DNA of 44,837 nt, taken from positions 1 to 44,837 of the forward strand of contig MHPP01000019.1 of NCBI GenBank assembly GCA_001822095.1, in the 5' to 3' direction. A program made the position numbers and the translations under genes. Below are positions 42,029 through 44,837 of the stretch, piece by piece. Every line of letters starts with the position of its first letter. The stretch's first letter is position 1. This DNA comes from Candidatus Staskawiczbacteria bacterium RIFOXYC1_FULL_38_18. GTDB lineage: Bacteria > Patescibacteriota > Minisyncoccia > Minisyncoccales > Staskawiczbacteraceae. The notes under the pieces were generated by a model. The model was not told where the DNA came from. It searched no databases and saw nothing but the letters and a program-made list of their open reading frames with translations.

Positions 42029-43841
42029 TTGTGCTTTCTAAGATTTTTTTGTCAGCCTTGTTTTTTAAAATTTCCTGCGGGTTTGTTGTAACTATCTGGT
42101 CTTCGTTTTCACTAGCTACAACCGAAATTGCCACGTGTTTTTTGCCCGCAAAAAATAACCCTTCCCCAACAGTTGCGTCAATAAGCAAATATTTTTCCTG
42201 TTCGGTTAAATTAAACACTTTTTGCACGCTATCAATGTCTCCCGTAGACTGCTTCATTAGCAATTGCAAAGACGAGTTTGTAATTATTGCCCTGCCGTAG
42301 TCAGAGCTCATAAAATCAGAAACATTTTGCGTAATTGTTGTAAGCCCCAGCCAATATTTTCTGCCTCTTTTTGCCAATCCAAACAAGAAAGACGCGCCGT
42401 CTTCAGACTGCATAAGCCACCATGCTTCGTCAATAACTAAAATTCTCTTTTTTAATTTAGACCTTACAACGTTCCAAATATAGCGCATGATAATATAAAG
42501 CGCTATGGGTCTTAAGGATTCCTCCATGTCGCGAATGCCAAAAACAACAAAGTTTTTATCAATTACAATGTTTGACTGCTTGTTAAAAAAGTCGGCAAAA
42601 GTTCCTTTGGTAAATTTTTTAATTCTTTTTACCAAGGATTCCGTGCCGGTCATGCTTTCCAAAATTTCCTCAAAGTCAGACATTAGCGGAGTGTTGTTTT
42701 GCCAGGTTTTGGGGTCTGAAGTTGCTGTTATGTCTCTTACAGCATAAGTTTCTGTTAGGGCTTCGTCTAAAACGCTGTCTTCCTCTGCGGTCAATCCGCC
42801 AAGCATAATTCTTAAAAGCCCCACAAGGTTAATAATGTTTGACCTTAAAATATCATCGGGGTTGTCGTCGGGTCCGGGCAAGGGCAAGTCAAAGGGATTT
42901 ACGTGGTTTTCGGAAGTCAAAGAAATTTTGAAGAACGCCCCACCCACAGCGTCAGACAAATATTCATACTCGTTTTCAGGATCAATAACAATAACATCAA
43001 CACCTTGCATCAAGTATCTTAAAATTTCCAATTTTATTGCATAAGATTTTCCCGAGCCGGATTTTGCAAAAACCACCATATTGGCGTTTTCCAAAGAAAA
43101 TCTATCAAACAAAACTAAAGAATTATTGTGTCTGTTGACTCCGTACAAAATTCCTTCGTTTGAGCTTAGGTCAAACGAAATAAACGGAAAAGAAGTTGAA
43201 AGTGGAGCCGTATCCATTGGAGTGTGAACCTCTATTAAATCCATTCCGTAAGGATTGCAGGAAATAAACCCTTCTTTTTGCTTAAACAGGGCAGGCTTTA
43301 TATAAACCAGTCTTGACTCAAAAATTGACCTTAGCGTGAGCTCTGTGTCGCGCAAGGCTTTTTCTGAAGTTTCATAAATTGTTATGTAAACCCCCAGCCT
43401 AAACATTTTTTCTTGGGCTGTCATTAAGTTATCCCGCAAAGTTTCAATGTCTTTATAGGCGGTTTCCAGCGCTGGATCTCTTATTAACCCTTTTTCCTGC
43501 CTTTCCAAAATTTCTGAAGAAACTTCTGTTATTTTTTTTCTTAATTTTTTTAAAATAACTTCCGAGCTCACAGGATGTATAAAAAATGATACATCCATTG
43601 GCGTGTTCAAATCAATCACCGGGGAAAACCAGCCGGTGTTTAAATACCTTGGGTAAGAAAAAACAAAAAATGACTTGGCAAACCGCTCACCCAGCTTTAT
43701 GTGGTCTTGGGTAATTCCAATATACGGGGGAGCAATAATGTCGCGCACGTCAAAAGCCTCTTCCTGAAATACTTTGTCAGTTAAATCTTCGTCTTGCTTT
43801 TTCCCAAATAATCCTGATAAATTATCTAAAAAAGACGCCAT
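42021..43841 (-). CDS. virB4: VirB4/TraC-type T4SS ATPase
   Basis: VVFAKSGSGKSYAIKLEILRYLMQGVDVIVIDPENEYEYLSDAVGG; RILVIDEAWWLMQSEDGASFLFGLAKRGRKYWLGLTTITQNV. Confidence 0.92.
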   Translation of the reverse strand: MASFLDNLSGLFGKKQDEDLTDKVFQEEAFDVRDIIAPPYIGITQDHIKLGERFAKSFFVFSYPRYLNTGWFSPVIDLNTPMDVSFFIHPVSSEVILKKLRKKITEVSSEILERQEKGLIRDPALETAYKDIETLRDNLMTAQEKMFRLGVYITIYETSEKALRDTELTLRSIFESRLVYIKPALFKQKEGFISCNPYGMDLIEVHTPMDTAPLSTSFPFISFDLSSNEGILYGVNRHNNSLVLFDRFSLENANMVVFAKSGSGKSYAIKLEILRYLMQGVDVIVIDPENEYEYLSDAVGGAFFKISLTSENHVNPFDLPLPGPDDNPDDILRSNIINLVGLLRIMLGGLTAEEDSVLDEALTETYAVRDITATSDPKTWQNNTPLMSDFEEILESMTGTESLVKRIKKFTKGTFADFFNKQSNIVIDKNFVVFGIRDMEESLRPIALYIIMRYIWNVVRSKLKKRILVIDEAWWLMQSEDGASFLFGLAKRGRKYWLGLTTITQNVSDFMSSDYGRAIITNSSLQLLMKQSTGDIDSVQKVFNLTEQEKYLLIDATVGEGLFFAGKKHVAISVVASENEDQIVTTNPQEILKNKADKKILESTNG

Positions 43842-43842
43842 A

Positions 43843-44508
43843 TTATTTTAAAAGCTCGGGTAATATTTCCGGGTAATATCCAATTTCCGCTTGGTCCGGG
43901 TGGTGTATAGACCAAAACAATTCAATTAACTCGGGTGTTGTTAGCGGAACAGCTTCCAACCCGCATCTTCGCAGTCCCATTGCCAGATATTCCATTCTTT
44001 GCCAAAGCTGGGTTTTGCATCTTTCAAATTCATCGTCAGCCATTGGCTTTTGCTCCTTTGCGTTCCCTGTAAATTGTTTTAAAACATCAAATTGAGAGCC
44101 GGCTTTTTTTATGCCAAATATTTCTGTCATTGAATAGGGCACTACCACATAAAAGTTTTTTGTCATGACCGTGTCCCCCACAACCATATTTTTTATAAAC
44201 TCTCTATAAGAAGCAGTTTGTTTTTTTAACAAATCATTTGTCTGCCTTTCTTCCAAATCTTTTAAGCTGTCCAAATACGGGGTTATGTTTATGTTGCGCG
44301 ACTGCACCACAATTTGGCAAAAAAAATCCAAAGAATTCAAAAAACTCTGAAAAGCGTAAATAATGGCGGTTTGTTCTTCTTCTGATTTTAAAGCAAAATT
44401 AATGGACGAAACCATCAATATGCCCCGTATTCCGGTGTTTTTTAAAATCAAAACCCCCTCTCTTATGTCCTGTATTTCCAAAAATGCTTGTGTGGCGTTT
44501 TCAGTCAT
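43843..44508 (-). CDS. T4SS-associated protein resembling a VirB4/TraC N-terminal region (221 aa)
   Basis: LEIQDIREGVLILKNTGIRGILMVSSINFALKSEEEQTAIIYAFQSFLNSLDFFCQIVVQSRNINI; adjacent to virB4. Confidence 0.65.
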   Translation of the reverse strand: MTENATQAFLEIQDIREGVLILKNTGIRGILMVSSINFALKSEEEQTAIIYAFQSFLNSLDFFCQIVVQSRNINITPYLDSLKDLEERQTNDLLKKQTASYREFIKNMVVGDTVMTKNFYVVVPYSMTEIFGIKKAGSQFDVLKQFTGNAKEQKPMADDEFERCKTQLWQRMEYLAMGLRRCGLEAVPLTTPELIELFWSIHHPDQAEIGYYPEILPELLK

Positions 44509-44545
44509 GGCCGTTAATTTTTAATTTTAAATTTGTTATTTAAAA

Positions 44546-44837
44546 TTACTTCGTCCTAAGATCTATTTCTGTTTTTGTTTTTTTTAACTGGCTTGTCTGC
44601 GCCTGCAAAACAGGCCCTTGGTCAATTTTTTTAATTTGCGTTCTTTTTATCGGTTTAAACGGGTAGGGCGACTCTTTCTTTTTCCAGGTGTAATCTTTGC
44701 CCCCAATGGCAAACCCCAAAGACCCCAAAATCATATTTAAAATTGGCACGCCGTTTATTGTGATAAATGCCAAAGCCACGCTTGCTCCAAAAACCAAAAA
44801 AGCAATAATTATAAAAAGGGAAAACGGCAAAATATAA
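44546..44837 (-). CDS. PrgI-family protein, 5' end beyond the window
   Basis: LPFSLFIIIAFLVFGASVALAFITINGVPILNMILGSLGFAIGGKDYTWKKKE; the track start is a TTG and the frame stays open to the window edge. Confidence 0.75.
   Translation of the reverse strand, partial: YILPFSLFIIIAFLVFGASVALAFITINGVPILNMILGSLGFAIGGKDYTWKKKESPYPFKPIKRTQIKKIDQGPVLQAQTSQLKKTKTEIDLRTK

Noticed and set aside
1-44837. tRNA, rRNA or tmRNA genes
   Set aside because: No cloverleaf/T-loop or rRNA signature was recognised by eye; a tool such as tRNAscan-SE or Infernal would be needed to exclude them.

Overview
The window looks like AT-rich chromosomal DNA from a Patescibacteria/CPR (probably Parcubacteria-like) genome; the lineage is inferred from gene content and style only. 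Recognisable housekeeping genes are a MurE-like ligase, ruvA, uvrB, rpsT, holA, mutM, a PolA-type 5'-3' exonuclease, tsaE, pilB/gspE, ruvB, a ComEA-like protein, yebC, ruvC, a class A PBP, dnaN, dnaA, rpmH, rnpA, yidC and jag/khpB (the origin-type neighbourhood). A T4SS-like cluster with PrgI, VirB4 and three giant VirB2-like fusion proteins runs off the right edge. The strongest unexplained structure is an accessory block downstream of ruvA (about 3.0-8.1 kb). Here three extra copies of the ruvA 3' end, differing from one another only at synonymous codon positions, separate modules carrying an ADP-ribosyltransferase-like protein, a paralogous pair (one fused to a J-domain) and an HTH regulator. 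I read this as repeated insertion at the ruvA 3' end, possibly an undescribed cassette-type insertion system. Other notable items: palindromic repeats inserted in frame inside tsaE, uvrB, ruvB and a comEA-like gene; a 135-nt nested structured element between pilB and ruvB; a 51-aa hyper-acidic ORF missed by the ORF track, with a consensus promoter and a terminator; a BRO/DinD-like gene overlapping ruvC; an in-frame TAA in a small gene; and a partial left-edge CDS missed by the ORF track. All statements come from reading the sequence by eye; no search or folding program was run.
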